From positions 39,199,452 to 39,263,451 of the forward strand of contig CM072811.1 of assembly GCA_037013495.1 (NCBI GenBank): a DNA stretch of 64,000 bases. Direction: 5' to 3'. The translations under genes and the position numbers were made by a program. The DNA comes from Hippophae tibetana. Taxonomy: Eukaryota; Streptophyta; Magnoliopsida; Rosales; Elaeagnaceae. The notes beneath the pieces are model-generated. The model worked only from the letters and a program-made list of their open reading frames with translations, ran no database searches and was not told the origin of the DNA. The first letter of the stretch is position 1. Every line of letters begins with the position of its first letter. Shown here one piece after another: positions 11,931 to 22,914 of the stretch.

Positions 11931-13110
11931 GATTTTTTTATTTTATTTTAAATGTATTAAAATTTGATGTAATTCTTTTCAAGGATTTTTTTAAAAGTTT
12001 TAATGTTATATAGGTATAAATAATAAAAAATATATATTGTTGTAATATTTTTTTTTTGTAAATATAATGTAATGTAACTATTTGATATAAATTCATAAAC
12101 TTAACCCACGTAAGCATGTAATATAACTATTAACACCATGTAACAGCTTCAACTCAAGTCATTGGAATGTTTATTTATTATATTTGATTAACTATTAATA
12201 TTGTAATCATCCGTTACTCCAACAGCTAAGATTGCAGTATGCATGCATGTACTATTTGGCTTCTTTTTAAAGTCAGAAAATGACAAAAGTACAAAATATT
12301 ATAATAAAAATACAAAGTTCACGACAAAAGCTACTAATTCTAAAATTATTATGCGCCTTGGAAACAATGCATCTACATATATTCTTAAGTAGCTAATTAT
12401 AATACATTGCGTGTAAGGTTGAGTGATAATATAACATTTTTGTTTAATATCTTCGCTTTATTCGTTAGAGACCTCCAAATCCAATAGTTGACTATTTGTT
12501 TATGATTTTTTATATTATTAAAATAATAATAATAATAGAATTACATGGCCTCGATTATTGATTAGTGTACCAGTGTACCATACATAATCGTCTCATTCCC
12601 AACACGAATATACTCAAAAAGATTTTTTTATTATTATTTATATTTGATATTAAGTTTAAATTGGGTTGATAAAATTTAATTAGTTAAAATATTTGAATTA
12701 ATTTTTATGATTTAATTAAATTTTAACACATTTTTAATTGATAATATATATACTTTTAATTTGAAATAAAAGAAATACGTTATTCAAAAAGATATTGTTC
12801 ATGTGTTTGTATCTGCTTTGCAAAGCCTTAAGGAATATATATATTATTTCTTCTTGGTCACAAGTCCACAAGTATTTAGTAAAGTTATCTCAGTAAAGAG
12901 AGATTATATTGACCACAATATTTTACTTTTTGTTTTTTTATTTAACGTGACAATTATGCAACCAATGCATTTTTAACCGGTAATGTTTTTTATTTTTGTT
13001 ATTTTTTATGATTAAAACTTGTAACTTAAAATTTTAAAAAGTTAGATATATTTATATATACCTATTAAAATGGGATTATGTCTTAACTTTAATATATATT
13101 TATTTGTATT
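11931..13110. other. AT-rich intergenic DNA, no gene seen
   Basis: About 1.2 kb with no supported coding or RNA feature. Short poly-T runs near 11930-12050 could belong to the LINE 3' region. Confidence 0.5.
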
Positions 13111-13315
13111 ATTTGAGCATAAAATATGACTTATCATTTGGTGTTATATAATGCTCGAGCCTTAACTGTTATTTGTATCAAAGTTTTCATGCCACTGTCT
13201 CTATGCTAGAGCTAAAGTCCACATCTATTAAGTAGGTCGTGTCTTAGTGTCTATGGTATTTACTAGTTTAACCCTTATGATACATGTCGATGTATAACCC
13301 CTATGTAGTTGATAC

Positions 13316-13352
<37 letters not shown>

Positions 13353-13450
13353 TGAAGTACACATAATTCATAACATTTATCACATCTCACTTATTTCTAT
13401 CTTTAAAATTGGATCATCTTCAACATTTTGGTATCCATTGCAAGGCTTAT
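13111..13450. repeat. left direct repeat (copy A)
   Basis: Direct repeat partner of 16451-16743, with further similarity to about 22661-22790 past the microsatellite (GTCT-GAA, CACA-ATTCA, AACATTTAT, GCAAGGCTTAT). The right edge is approximate. An open frame through the TA run at 13309-13491 is an artefact of the microsatellite. Confidence 0.6.
13317..13348. repeat. (TA)16 microsatellite inside direct repeat A
   Basis: A run of TA dinucleotides. The same position in copy B has expanded CATA, CA and CACAT motifs instead. Confidence 0.9.
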
Positions 13451-13745
13451 GGTTAAAGGCTGATACATTAAATTATGAGGCATCTTATTAAAAGGATTTA
13501 TCTCGTGTTTATAAATAAATTCAAGTGAGTTAGGAATGAATACAAATAACAATAATTCTCTAGTAGATCTAGTTCGAGGTCAAATCCAATTTCGCACAAT
13601 AGTTTCTCAAAGTAAGGGGAGAGCTAGAGGAGATGAGAATAGAGAATAGAGAATTACAAATGCAAAGGGACATGCGTAACAATTAAAGGCCCGAGGACCT
13701 ACAAACTTTTTGATAAGTACCAAGGCATCATGAGAGATAAGATAT

Positions 13746-14640
13746 GAGTTAATCACCTAGATCACATATCAAGTAGAGTGCTCAAGCTAAAGTACGAGTT
13801 GATCACTTAGGTCATGTACTAGATAGAGCACTCATGCTAAAACACAAGCTGGTCATCTTGGTAAAGAACTAGGTAGAATTCTCATGCTAAAACATGAGCT
13901 AATCATTTTGGTTAAGAACTAGATAAAACGCTCAACCTAAAATACTAGTTGATCACCTCGATCACGTACCAGGTAGAGTGCTCAAGCTAAAATAGAAGCT
14001 GATCACCTTAGTTATATACCAGGTAGAGCACTCATGCTATAACGTGAGCTAATCACCTTGGTAAATAATTAGATAGAATGCTTGCACTAAAAAACGAGTT
14101 CATCCCCTTGTTTAGGAACCAGGTGGAACACTTATGCTAAAATACGAGTTGATCACCTCAACTACATACTAGATAAAGTGCTCGTTCTAAAGCATGAGTT
14201 GATCACCTTAGTAAAAAACCAAGTAAAGCACTCGTACTAAAGTATGAGTTGTTTACCTCGATTGCATACTAGGTAAAACACTCATGCTAAAACACGAGTT
14301 GATTACTTTGGTAAAGAACCAAGCAGAGACCTTATGCTAAAGTATAAGTTGATCACCTTACTCATATACCAAATAGAGTGCTCAAACTAAAGTACTAGTT
14401 GATTACCTTGGTCATGTATCAAGTAGATTGCTCACGTTAAAACATGAACTGCTTACCTTGGTAAAGAATCAAGTAGAATGTTTGTGTTAAAGTATAAGCT
14501 ATTCACCTTGGTCACATATTAGGTAGAGAACTTGCGAAGAACACAAGATAATTACCTTGATAAAGAACTAGGTAGATTGCTCATACTAAAGTATAAGTTG
14601 ATCACCTCGATCACTACTAAGTAGAGCACTCTAGTTAGAG
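13746..14640. repeat. 50-bp satellite array, about 18 units, hairpin at each junction
   Basis: Units start at 13746, 13796, 13846 and so on, with a nearly constant 50-bp period. Each begins GAGTTGATCACCT or a variant, has a middle block ending CAGGTAGAG, and ends GCTCATGCTAAAACAC or a variant. The end of one unit and the start of the next form an inverted repeat such as CTCATG-CTAAAA-CATGAG. The middle alternates loosely between a 'TCATGTACC' and a 'TAAAGAACC' form, which hints at an older 100-bp order. Many differences are C/T or G/A at CG sites, as expected after cytosine methylation. Confidence 0.9.
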
Positions 14641-15095
14641 GCTATAGGAACTAGTGAAGAAAGCTCCAAGTCGTTCCCTTTGCAGGAGGTAAATGTCTCC
14701 CTTAGAATGAGGGAACACAACATGTGAGTAAGTTCAAGTAAGAGCAAGACTGAGTTCGGAATTCTAGTGACCTCCGGCCTCAGGTTTTCTTCTTAATTAA
14801 TGGCAGGACAAGTCCACCTTTTCGCACGGCTACAGTGGAACCCTTTATCAAAAATGAAGCAGTGAGAAACGAGCCAACCATCGCACTATAAAAATTGGAT
14901 AGGCCATAGAGATAACTCTTTGTTCCATCTTTCGGTTTGTAGGGCGTAGGGAGTAGGCGAGCCGTGATGGTAACCTCTCATAGTCTTAGCCCTCGGTGCC
15001 CCTTTAGAGATATGGGTGAGCATCTCTAGTTGGGGGTTTCGGTTCGAAGGTTATAAAATGTGTAGCCTCTTTAGAACGGAAAAGAGGCATCCATT
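14641..15095. other. GC-richer non-coding segment between satellite blocks
   Basis: About 450 bp, clearly less AT-rich than its surroundings, without a usable open frame. It separates the main satellite block from its tail. Origin not recognised. It could be leader or LTR-like sequence of the element that carries the array. Confidence 0.5.
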
Positions 15096-15213
15096 CTTGA
15101 GTTAAAACATGAGCTTATCACCTTGGTAAAGAACCAGGTAAAGCGTCTTAGCTAAATTACGAGTTGATCATGTTAATCACATATCAGGTAGAATGCTTAC
15201 TAAAGTATGAGCG
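15096..15213. repeat. satellite tail: two more 50-bp units
   Basis: Units start at about 15111 and 15161 with the same GAG(C/T)T...ATCA and CAGGTA blocks. Single decayed copies follow at about 15541-15590 (GTGCTGATCACCTTG...CTCAAAC) and 15655-15686 (AAGTTGATCACCTTGG), showing that the array once extended further or was broken up by deletion. Confidence 0.8.
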
Positions 15214-16450
15214 CTAAATTTTGTATGATTTAGAGAATGAATGCTAGTGTACCACTCCATGTGCGATTTAAAAATAAAAAAGTTGAATGGTTGTATAATA
15301 ATTAATGAAAATGTTGTAAAAGATACTAACATATATTGCAAGAAATAATTAGTCTTTCACCTCAATTTTGTTCTTGAACTAAAAAGTAGGGCTACTTAAT
15401 AATGTTTGAACGTTAGGCACAACCTGACTTTAAGTATGACTTAAATTAAGAATCAACCAACTAAATTGACTTATGCATGAAAACGCATGCCAAGAGCTTT
15501 ACAACTTACGATTGGCTGAATGGTAGTATTAAAATATGTAAAACACGTGCTGATCACCTTGATCAAGAACTAAATAGAATGCTCAAACTTCTCCTTTTAC
15601 CATAAGAAGATATGGTATATCTAGATCCATCCTAAAAAGTAGTCTTAAAAAAATTAAAACATAAGTTGATCACCTTGGTGGTTTAGATAATCTTAAATAC
15701 ACTTGATCTATTTGAATATGCATAAACTTTGAATGCAATGATATCCTAATAAAAAAAAGGGTTTTCACACAAATTATGAATTACAAATTTCATTACTTTT
15801 GCTTTGGAAAGATAAACAAAGTAATTTCCTTGCTGAGTATGGGTCTGATGAGCAAAGTAGCAAGTCAAGAATTATCTCTTCTCACATATTCATGTCAAAT
15901 AAGCAACTCATCTTAAGGATAAATCTAATGAGAAAAGTAGTTTCTCAATAATTGGCAATACATGTTTTCCTTCTTGAAGGTCGCGCTCACACATTGGGAC
16001 CATTCTACTCAGATCTCCTAGAATATAAAAAATTTGTTGTATCTTGTCTCCTCGAATCATATAATAACTAAGTTGGTTGACCACTATAATAAGGTATATG
16101 TGCTTGAGAATATTTCTAAAGTTGAGCCATTATTGCCTAACCTGGGGTCATAATACATCTTTTATGTTAAAGATCGAAGGAAAATGACCTAGAGAAATAA
16201 GGAGAATTGGGATAATATTTTGCCTAAACAATGGATAAGCATATAAAAACTCACCCCTTGATTATATAGCAACACAATCCCATTCTCTATCAGATGAAGA
16301 ATATGGTCATCATTGAATTATTTTTTGAAATTTTTAAATAAAAGTGAGACTAGTTACAAAAGGAAGGTGATTCATTGACAATTCATTTTCCAAACATTTT
16401 TGTCTCTCTCGTGTTATTTGAGAATCTAAGTTAAAAAAAGAGGACTTGAT
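15214..16450. other. non-coding DNA with scattered satellite copies
   Basis: No gene seen. Contains the two single satellite copies noted above; the rest, up to the right direct repeat, is unrecognised AT-rich sequence. Confidence 0.5.
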
Positions 16451-16743
16451 GTTTGAGTATATATTATGACTTGTTGCACGGTGTCATATACCTTTCGAGC
16501 CTTAACCATTCTCTACATCACAACCTTTATGTCGATGTCTATGCGGGAGCTAAAGCCTAAATCTATCAACAAGTAGCGTTTTAGTGTCCATTGTATTTAG
16601 TATTTTAACCCCTCTAACATTTACTTATGTGTAACTTTTATGCAATTGATACATACATACATACATATATATACACACACACATACATTCACACATACTC
16701 ACACATGATGATGGTCTTGAACCAAACACAATTCATTATGTAT
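16451..16743. repeat. right direct repeat (copy B), cut by a Copia insertion
   Basis: Matches copy A from GTTTGAGTATATATTATGAC to ACACAATTCATTA, then stops at the TG of the left Copia-B LTR. It holds CATA and CACA microsatellites where copy A has TA repeats. Confidence 0.65.
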
Positions 16744-17550
16744 TGTTGGCAGCATGTATGTAAAAATAAGATATGAACAATATTACCGATATACTGAAAA
16801 GTACTACTTAGTTTGACTTATGGACTAAGTCGCTCTCTTTAATACGTTTCGTGGCTCTACTCAAATTTGTGCAAGCAAACATAGTTTTATTGTCGCCAGG
16901 ATAAAATAGCCTAGAATCCTTTTTCTGTTTCGAAGCTTCACTACACTGATGAAGTCTGAAATAATGCACCGTTAAAGTATTTATGTTGCTCATAAAACTG
17001 AAAAAAAATTGGATTTTCTTTTCTTGTGTTTGCTGTGAAGAATAGTTTCTTCATTCTAGTAAACTGAGAGTTATGGCCCTCTTTTTATAGTTGAAAAAAG
17101 GATGAACATGTGTGTAACGTTCCCAAAGAAAACGTTCACACAATAATAGCATGAAATGGTTAGGTTTCGGGTGACTCAGTTTGGTTAAGAACGAAATTTT
17201 CTAATTGTTGGAACAAATAATTTTAATAATGAATTTTTTCCAAAAAATAAAGTGCCATATCATTTCACACACATACACATACACGCATTCACACTCAACA
17301 CATCTGGCCACTCGGATGGAGGGCAGCAGCGGTGCACACACACATGTGTGGCTCCATAATTTCCTAGGTTTTCTCCCCTTCCATAAAAGTGGGTGCCCCT
17401 TGGGACCCAGTCCTAATTGTATATCCTTATCTATATCAACACCTCTTAAGAGATGTAAAAAAGCAATATGGGACAAATTTTTTTAAGAGAGAAATTTTTT
17501 GCAATTTTTCCTTATCATTTTTTTTATCTAAATTCACATTATTTTCAACA
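16744..17550 (-). repeat. Copia-B 3' LTR (left copy)
   Basis: Begins TGTTGGCAGCATGTATG and ends ATTTTCAACA, so it has TG...CA ends. It aligns over its whole length with 21842-22655, for example at GTGCAAGCAAA, TTCACT(A/G)CACTGATGAAGTC, AACGTTCACACAATAATAG, GTGGGTGCCCCTTGGG and AGAGATGTAAAAAAGC. A CA-rich microsatellite sits near 17265-17300. Open frames within it on both strands are not genes. Confidence 0.9.
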
Positions 17551-17563
17551 ATCCCCCACATGA
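17551..17563 (-). other. Copia-B polypurine tract
   Basis: Directly inside the left LTR the plus strand reads ATCCCCCACATG, that is CATGTGGGGGAT on the element's strand, immediately before the 3' LTR. This is the expected primer site for second-strand synthesis. Confidence 0.65.
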
Positions 17564-18279
17564 ATTTTATATAAAAATAGTTTTCATTGAACAACCGATC
17601 AATTAAAAGTATAAGATTGTGTATTATTAAAAGATGTCTATCAACTTGAACCTTTGCATCGTGTTGATCCTTTCGGATATACTAGAGTAACTAGTAGTTT
17701 TGAACTCTATCTCTAACAATAATACACACATAATCTTTCCAAGGTGTAGTTCGAAAATTTCATGTTTTATGACCATGTACGTGTATCCTAGTATAGTGAA
17801 TGCTCTAGTAAATTTTGCTTAAACATTTCATAGGAAGCAACCATACTTCCACATTCACATAGGTGAGTCTATCAATAGTACTCTTGTAGCTATGTACTCC
17901 ACTCCACATAGAGTATAGAAATCATTTCGAGTTAATAATTAACTCATCCTTTCTGTCGTTTCAGGACTTCATGTTTCTATCAATATAGAATGGGACTTCA
18001 TAATAGCATGATTCATCTCATATCACTTCTTGACTTGTTATTACCCATTGAACTTATTTCTTGGGATCTCCAGTTTATAATTTGGGTTACCATCATGAGT
18101 GACTCTTCATTCTAAGGATATCAGCCCCATTCCTTTTGAGTTTTTAAAAACCTTCTCTCTTGCTAATCATTTCGTCAAAGGATCAACCAAAGTTTCATCA
18201 GTATGTGTATGATCCACTCTTACAACTCTTGTAGAGAGAAATTATATAATAGTATTATGCTTATGATGTATTTTTCGTC

Positions 18280-18620
18280 TCTTTCCATTGTAATAATAGT
18301 TCTAAATCTTTGAAATAGCCTTGGTACTATCGCAGTGGATCAGGACAATTGATATCGGTCTTTCCCATAAAGAGATCTCAGCTAACAGACTTCTTAACTA
18401 GCCTACTACTTCACTAGCAATAGCTAGTGCTCTCATTTCAGACTCCATCATAGATTGAACCAAAATTGTCTGTTTCTTAGACTTCCAAGAAATAGCTCCA
18501 CCAGCAATGCTATATATACAGTTGCTAGTTACTTTAGAGTCTTCTGAAAGGGTATTCCAATTAGCATCGTTTTAACCTTCTAGAACAACGGAAAATTTCT
18601 TATAATTTAATCCAAGGTTC
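18280..18620 (-). pseudogene. Copia-B RNase H remnant
   Basis: Minus-strand translation gives DANWNTLSEDSKVTS, then IAGGAISWKSKKQT, VQSMMESEMRALAIASEV and ISIVLIHCDSTKAI. These match the Copia RNase H order (Y-x-D-A-D-W-x-x-x-x-D-x-x-S-T-S ... S-W-x-S-K-K-Q ... S-T-x-E-A-E-x-x-A ... x-x-C-D-x-x-x-A). It is almost continuous but has stops. Confidence 0.8.
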
Positions 18621-18639
18621 ATAGTTCTCTTAAGGTATC

Positions 18640-19640
18640 TCATGACCCTTTCAATTGCATTCCAATTCTATATACTATGTTTACTGGTAAACTTATATAA
18701 TAGTCCTACAACATAAGCTATGGTTGGTCTAGTATAGCCAGTAGCATAACGTAAGTTGCCAATGATGCTCGCATAGTCAGTTTGTCTAACACCATCTTTT
18801 GTGTTTTTGAACAACTTTACACTATGATTATAAAGAGTATATGCATGTTTACAGTTAAAGTAATTATATTTCTTTAAGATCTTCTCAATGTAATGAGATT
18901 GATCTAGAGAAAGTCCCATTTTAGACCTAGTAACCTTTATAACAAGGATTACACTCAATTATTTGAGTTCTTTCATATCAAAGTTAACACAAGGAATTTT
19001 TTTCACATTATTCATAATATAAAATAAGCATGTCATCCACATATAAACATATAATAGTGCAAATGTCATTTTTTGATTTATAATAAATGCATTTGTCACT
19101 TTCATTCATTTTGAATCCATGTGAGAACTAGATTATCAAATTTTTCATGTCATTGCTTAGGTGTTTGTTTTAGACCATAAAAGGATTTATCTAGTTTACA
19201 AACTTTATTTTCTTGACTTGAGACAACAAAGCCCTCAGGTTGGTCTATATAAATCTCTTCTTCTAAGTCACCATTTAAGAAGGTAGTTTTAACATCCATT
19301 TCGTATACTACTAAATCATGGATAACAACAAGAGAGAAAAGTATACATATGGAAGTTATTCGTGTGAATGGTGAAAAAGTATCAAAGAAATCTACATTTT
19401 CTATTTGCCTATACCCTTTGGCTACAAGACGAGTTTTGTACTTTTCAATAATACCATCTGGTTTTAATTTTTTTTCTTTAGTATCCATTTACATCCTATG
19501 GTTTTGCAACCAGGAGGTAAGTCAACTAAATTCTAAGTGTTATTATACTCAAGAGAGTCTATTTCATCAGTTAAGGCTTCTTCCAATAAGTTGGCATCTA
19601 AAGAAGATAAGACTTCTTGAAGAGATTGGGGATCTTCCTC
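18640..19640 (-). pseudogene. Copia-B reverse transcriptase remnant with intact YVDD
   Basis: One open piece (19488-19150) carries KYKTRLVAKGYRQIE, DFFDTFSPFTRITS, VYEMDVKTTFLNGDLEEEIY and FYGLKQTPKQ, all standard Copia RT blocks. The catalytic YVDD is encoded at about 19032-19043, in a different frame. A second open piece (18958-18668) has LSLDQSHYIEKILKKYNYF and the 'G-x-L-R-Y-A...T-R-P-x-I-A-Y-x-V' segment before RNase H. The split into frames shows at least two frameshifts. Confidence 0.85.
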
Positions 19641-19799
19641 TACATAAAAATCAAACCCAAAATCCTTAGGTTTGAGCTTATTTACTTCTCCCAATTTCAA
19701 TGTCTAATTCCTCATTTTTTTTCACTAGTTCTAGTTATGTGTAAACAACTAGAAGACGAGCTCCGACTATTCCTTTATTTAAAGGGAAACATATGTTCA

Positions 19800-20480
19800 T
19801 AGAAGTCAGCATCATTTGATTCTATAAATACATGATCTTTTAAGTCATATAATTTATAAGCTTTAATATTCACAACATATCTTATTAACACATATTCATA
19901 TGCTATACTAGCAAGTTTATATATTTTAGGATCAGGAATTATAACATAGGTTAAACAATACCAGGTTTTAAAATAAGTTAAGTTAGGTTTTTTATTTTTT
20001 TAAATTTCATATAGTGAAATTTTACTAGTAGATTTAGACTCTATTTAGCACATAGCAAATAATTAATAAAATTTCTCCCCACCAATAGGAAGCAGTACCC
20101 AAGTTCAATAAAATTACAACAATTGATTCAGTAAAATTTCTATTTTTTCTTTTAGCTTTGCCACTCATTTTAGGAGAATAAGGTGTAGTTTTTTCATGAA
20201 TGATTGCATGAGTTTTATAAAAAAATTGAAAGTATTTGAATCATATTCTGTTAAGTTGATTTTCAATTTCAATCATAAATATTTTAAACATGTCAAACAC
20301 TTCATTTTTATTTTTCATTAGATAAACATAAGTATAGACTGAATAGTTATCAATAAAAGTTATAAAATAGGATTTTCCATTTCTTGTTAAAATACCATCA
20401 AGTTCACAAAAATCACATTTTTCAAAATCATTCAAAGATAATTTAGGAATTATTTCTAAGGTACTCTTGTTCTTAATTAT
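19800..20480 (-). pseudogene. Copia-B integrase remnant, catalytic Glu replaced
   Basis: Open piece 20435-20241 reads CDFCELDGILTRNGKSYF then FITFIDNYSVYTYVYLMKNK, matching the Copia integrase core, with FIDD changed to FIDN. Downstream in another frame comes AIIHEKTTPYSPKMSGKAKR, where the usual K-A-E-R-K-N-R has Lys in place of the catalytic Glu. WWGEILLIICYVLNRV follows, as usual after the core. The integrase would insert the cDNA; this copy could not. Confidence 0.8.
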
Positions 20481-20499
20481 GAGTTTATTAACATGAAAA

Positions 20500-20935
20500 A
20501 GCCTAGCATGCTAAGTATTAAAAGAACTTAATATGTAAGCAGAAAAAGAAGTTTTATTAATTTCAACATTCAATCTAAGCATGCCCTCAATGGCATACCA
20601 TTTCCCAACAAAAACATTATTCTTAGTTATTGTAGACAAATAAGCCCTTATAGTTTGAGTAAACCCAACTTTTTTAAGAAGATAGACCGAAACTAAGTTC
20701 TTTCTTATCTCTGGAGTATACAGAACATTCTTCAAAATGACATTCTTTCCAAAGGTAAACTTCAATTCCACTTCACCATTACCAGCAACTTTAGTAGAGT
20801 AGGAGTCCCCTAGTAGTACTTTCTTATCCTCAGACACATAATAGGGCTTGAACATGTCACAATCATAACAAACATGGAGAGAAGCACCAATGTCTACCCA
20901 CCACCCCTCATATCCACCAACAAAGTTAATTTAAG
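20500..20935 (-). pseudogene. Copia-B protease and GAG-pre-integrase region
   Basis: Minus-strand reading shows WWVDIGASLHVCYDCDMF (D-S-G-A-S has Ile for Ser) leading into the open piece from 20855: FKPYYVSEDKKVLLGDSYS, then GNGEVELKFTFGKN and LKNVLYTPEIRKNLVS. The last block is the usual 'L-x-x-V-L-x-x-P-x-x-R-x-N-L-V-S'. The final part (KWYAIEGMLRLNVE) is GAG-pre-integrase-like. Confidence 0.85.
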
Positions 20936-20984
20936 ATATCATAGCAATAAGTTGATCTTCGATAAGGTTCACTTGCGGGGCAGG

Positions 20985-21045
20985 ATGATTCCTATTCCGA
21001 CAGTTCCTAGCCATGTGGCTAGGCCTATTACAACTATAACACATG
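20985..21045 (-). pseudogene. Copia-B gag zinc knuckle (CCHC)
   Basis: Minus-strand frame encodes CYSCNRPSHMARNC, a complete CX2CX4HX4C nucleic-acid binding knuckle. The flanking arginine- and asparagine-rich stretch (NNNQNRNRNRPW) is normal for plant gag. Confidence 0.85.
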
Positions 21046-21740
21046 AATGTGTTATTTCTTGAGGGGGTTGAGGTCCATTCCATGGACGATTTCTATTTCT
21101 ATTTTGGTTATTATTGTGATTATGAGTTTTCATGTCTCTCCCTTTAGGTTTCAAATTATAGAGAAGGATTTCTTATTGGCACTATTATTTAAGACAATAA
21201 GTACTTCATCCTTTTGATCTTATTTTTGGGCTTCTTCTTCTATTCGTAGACGGGTTATGAAACTTTTTAAAGAAAATTTCTTAGTTTTATGTTTAAGTAC
21301 ATTCTTAAAATCTTTCCATGCAAGGGATAATTTATCTAAAATAACAGAAAATAGAAATTGTTCATCTAAAGTCATACCTTGAAAAGTTATTTCATGTGTT
21401 ATCTTCTACAATTCATGTGATTGAGCTTCCATATATTTGTTATAAGTCATTTGGTACTTCATGTATCTACTGATAGCGTACTTCTTTGTTCCAGCTTCCT
21501 CAGTGTCATACTTCTTTTAAAGTGCATCCCAAATTCCTTTAGTTGACTTATCATAATTATAATAGTCATACAAATCATCAACTAAACCATTAAGAATAAT
21601 TTTTTTACATAAAGAATCATTTTCCATTCAGGTGCCTAAGTCCTTAGTTGTAGCTTCAATAGGAGGTTTAGGCAATGTTGGTTTTTCAACAATAAAAATA
21701 TAAATGACCTTTTTCATAGTTAAGCAAAATAACATCTTCT
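21046..21740 (-). pseudogene. Copia-B gag remnant
   Basis: Between the zinc knuckle and the 5' LTR, the minus strand holds a gag-like region with many stops. The basic segment KPKGRDMKTHNHNNN lies just before the knuckle; further blocks are only weakly recognisable. A short open frame at 21962-21720 overlaps the LTR boundary and is not a gene. Confidence 0.6.
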
Positions 21741-21841
21741 ATCTCCCTCTTTTAAAGTGTAATCCCTCGAAATGAAATTGTTTATTGAGATAAGCAGTTT
21801 ACATTTCAGTAGACATGGTAGATATAAATTTGTCTTAAAAT

Positions 21842-22655
21842 TGTTGGTAGTAGGTATGTAAAAAAAAGATATGAACAATATTATAGATATACTAAAAAGT
21901 ACTATTTGGGTTGAGTTGCAAAGTAAGTCACTCTCTTTAAGTTGTTCCACGACTCTGCTCAAATTTGTGCAAGCAAATACAACCTCATAGTTCCCGAGAT
22001 AAAATTGCCCAGAATCCTTTTTTTTTGTCTTGGAGCTTCACTGCACTGATGAAGTCCGAAATACTACACCTCTAAAGTATTTATGTTGCTCAGAAAACTG
22101 AAAAAATAATTTTAAATTTTCCTTTCTTGGGTTTACTGTGAAGAGGATTTTCTTAGTTTTATTAAAATAAGAGTTATAACCCTCTTTTTATAGCTAAAAA
22201 ATGATAAACAAGCATGTAATGTTCCCAAAGAAAACGTTCACACAATAATAGTGAAAATGTTTACACAATAATAGCGAAAACGATCACACAATAATGACAT
22301 AGAATGGTCAAAAAATAACGGTCATGTTTTGGGTGACTCAGTTTGGATAGAACAAAACTTCTAAATATTGGAAAAAATAATTAATTTTTTCCAAAAATTA
22401 AAGTGTCACACACACACACATACTAGACACAACTGATCGGTCGGATAGCAGCTGTACACATATAGCTCTACAATTGCCTAAATCCTCTCCCCCACTACAA
22501 AAGTGGGTGCCCCTTGGGGCTTAATCCCAATTGTAAATTCTTCTCTATATCAACACCTCCTAAGAGATGTAAAAAAGCAATATGGGACAAAGTATTTTAA
22601 GAGAAAAAAATCTTGTACTTTTTCCTTATCATTTTTTTATTTAAACTAACATTAT
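21842..22655 (-). repeat. Copia-B 5' LTR (right copy)
   Basis: Begins TGTTGGTAGTAGGTATG and aligns with 16744-17550 throughout. It carries an extra block of AATAATAG-GAAAA(C/T)G-type repeats (about 22236-22310) and lacks the clean CA end, because it runs into GG(TA)n near 22660. The outer boundary is uncertain by several bases. Confidence 0.85.
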
Positions 22656-22914
22656 TTTTGGTATATATATATATATATACTATGATAGTCTAGAAACTAA
22701 CACAATTCAAAACATTTATGATTCTTTAGCAATAAACTACCATCAATTTTGTAGCAAGGCTTATAATTTCTTTAATAAATAAAGGGATCATTATTTATTG
22801 TTGTCAATAATAGTACATATTCAGAATTAGGGAGCTATATAAGTGCTACTCAAAAACTTAAGAAAACATAAGTACTAAATATTTACTGTGAGTACCACTC
22901 ATAAGGTACCATAA
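22656..22914. repeat. partial third copy of the 13.1-kb direct repeat
   Basis: From the TA run at 22661 the sequence resembles the second half of copy A: TAGTCTAGAAA, ACACAATTCA, AACATTTATGATTC, GCAAGGCTTAT. It therefore continues the sequence cut by Copia-B, but repeats about 40 bp already present before the insertion. No gene. Confidence 0.5.

Larger units (their letters stand above)
13111..16743. mobile_element. non-coding element between direct repeats; candidate non-autonomous LTR retroelement
   Basis: Two directly repeated segments (from 13111 and from 16451, offset 3340 bp) bracket about 3 kb of non-coding DNA with a 50-bp satellite array. Shared landmarks in both copies, in the same order, are TTTGAG(C/T)AT...TATGAC, CGAGCCTTAAC, GAGCTAAAG, TTTTAGTGTC or TCTTAGTGTC, TTTAACCC, GTATAAC or GTGTAAC, GCAATTGATAC or GTAGTTGATAC, a TA/CA microsatellite and GTCTTGAA. 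A Copia element has inserted in the right copy at 16744. I see no gag or pol. Long terminal repeats of a non-autonomous element (LARD-like) would explain this best. A dispersed repeat present twice is the alternative. Confidence 0.5.
16744..22655 (-). mobile_element. Ty1/Copia retrotransposon (Copia-B), minus strand, with both LTRs
   Basis: Two LTR copies of about 0.81 kb flank gag, zinc knuckle, protease, integrase, reverse transcriptase and RNase H remnants, all read on the minus strand in Copia order. Total length about 5.9 kb is normal for an autonomous plant Copia. A purine-rich tract lies next to the 3' LTR. The LTRs have clearly diverged by point changes and small indels, and the polyprotein is broken in most domains. 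I could not read a clean 5-bp target duplication. Confidence 0.9.

Noticed and set aside
13746-14640. CRISPR array
   Set aside because: The 50-bp units are contiguous without unique spacers, no cas genes are present, and the surroundings are plant retroelements.
17201-17574. Protein genes on both strands within 17.2-17.6 kb
   Set aside because: The segment is LTR sequence, repeated at 22.3-22.6 kb, where the frames are not kept.
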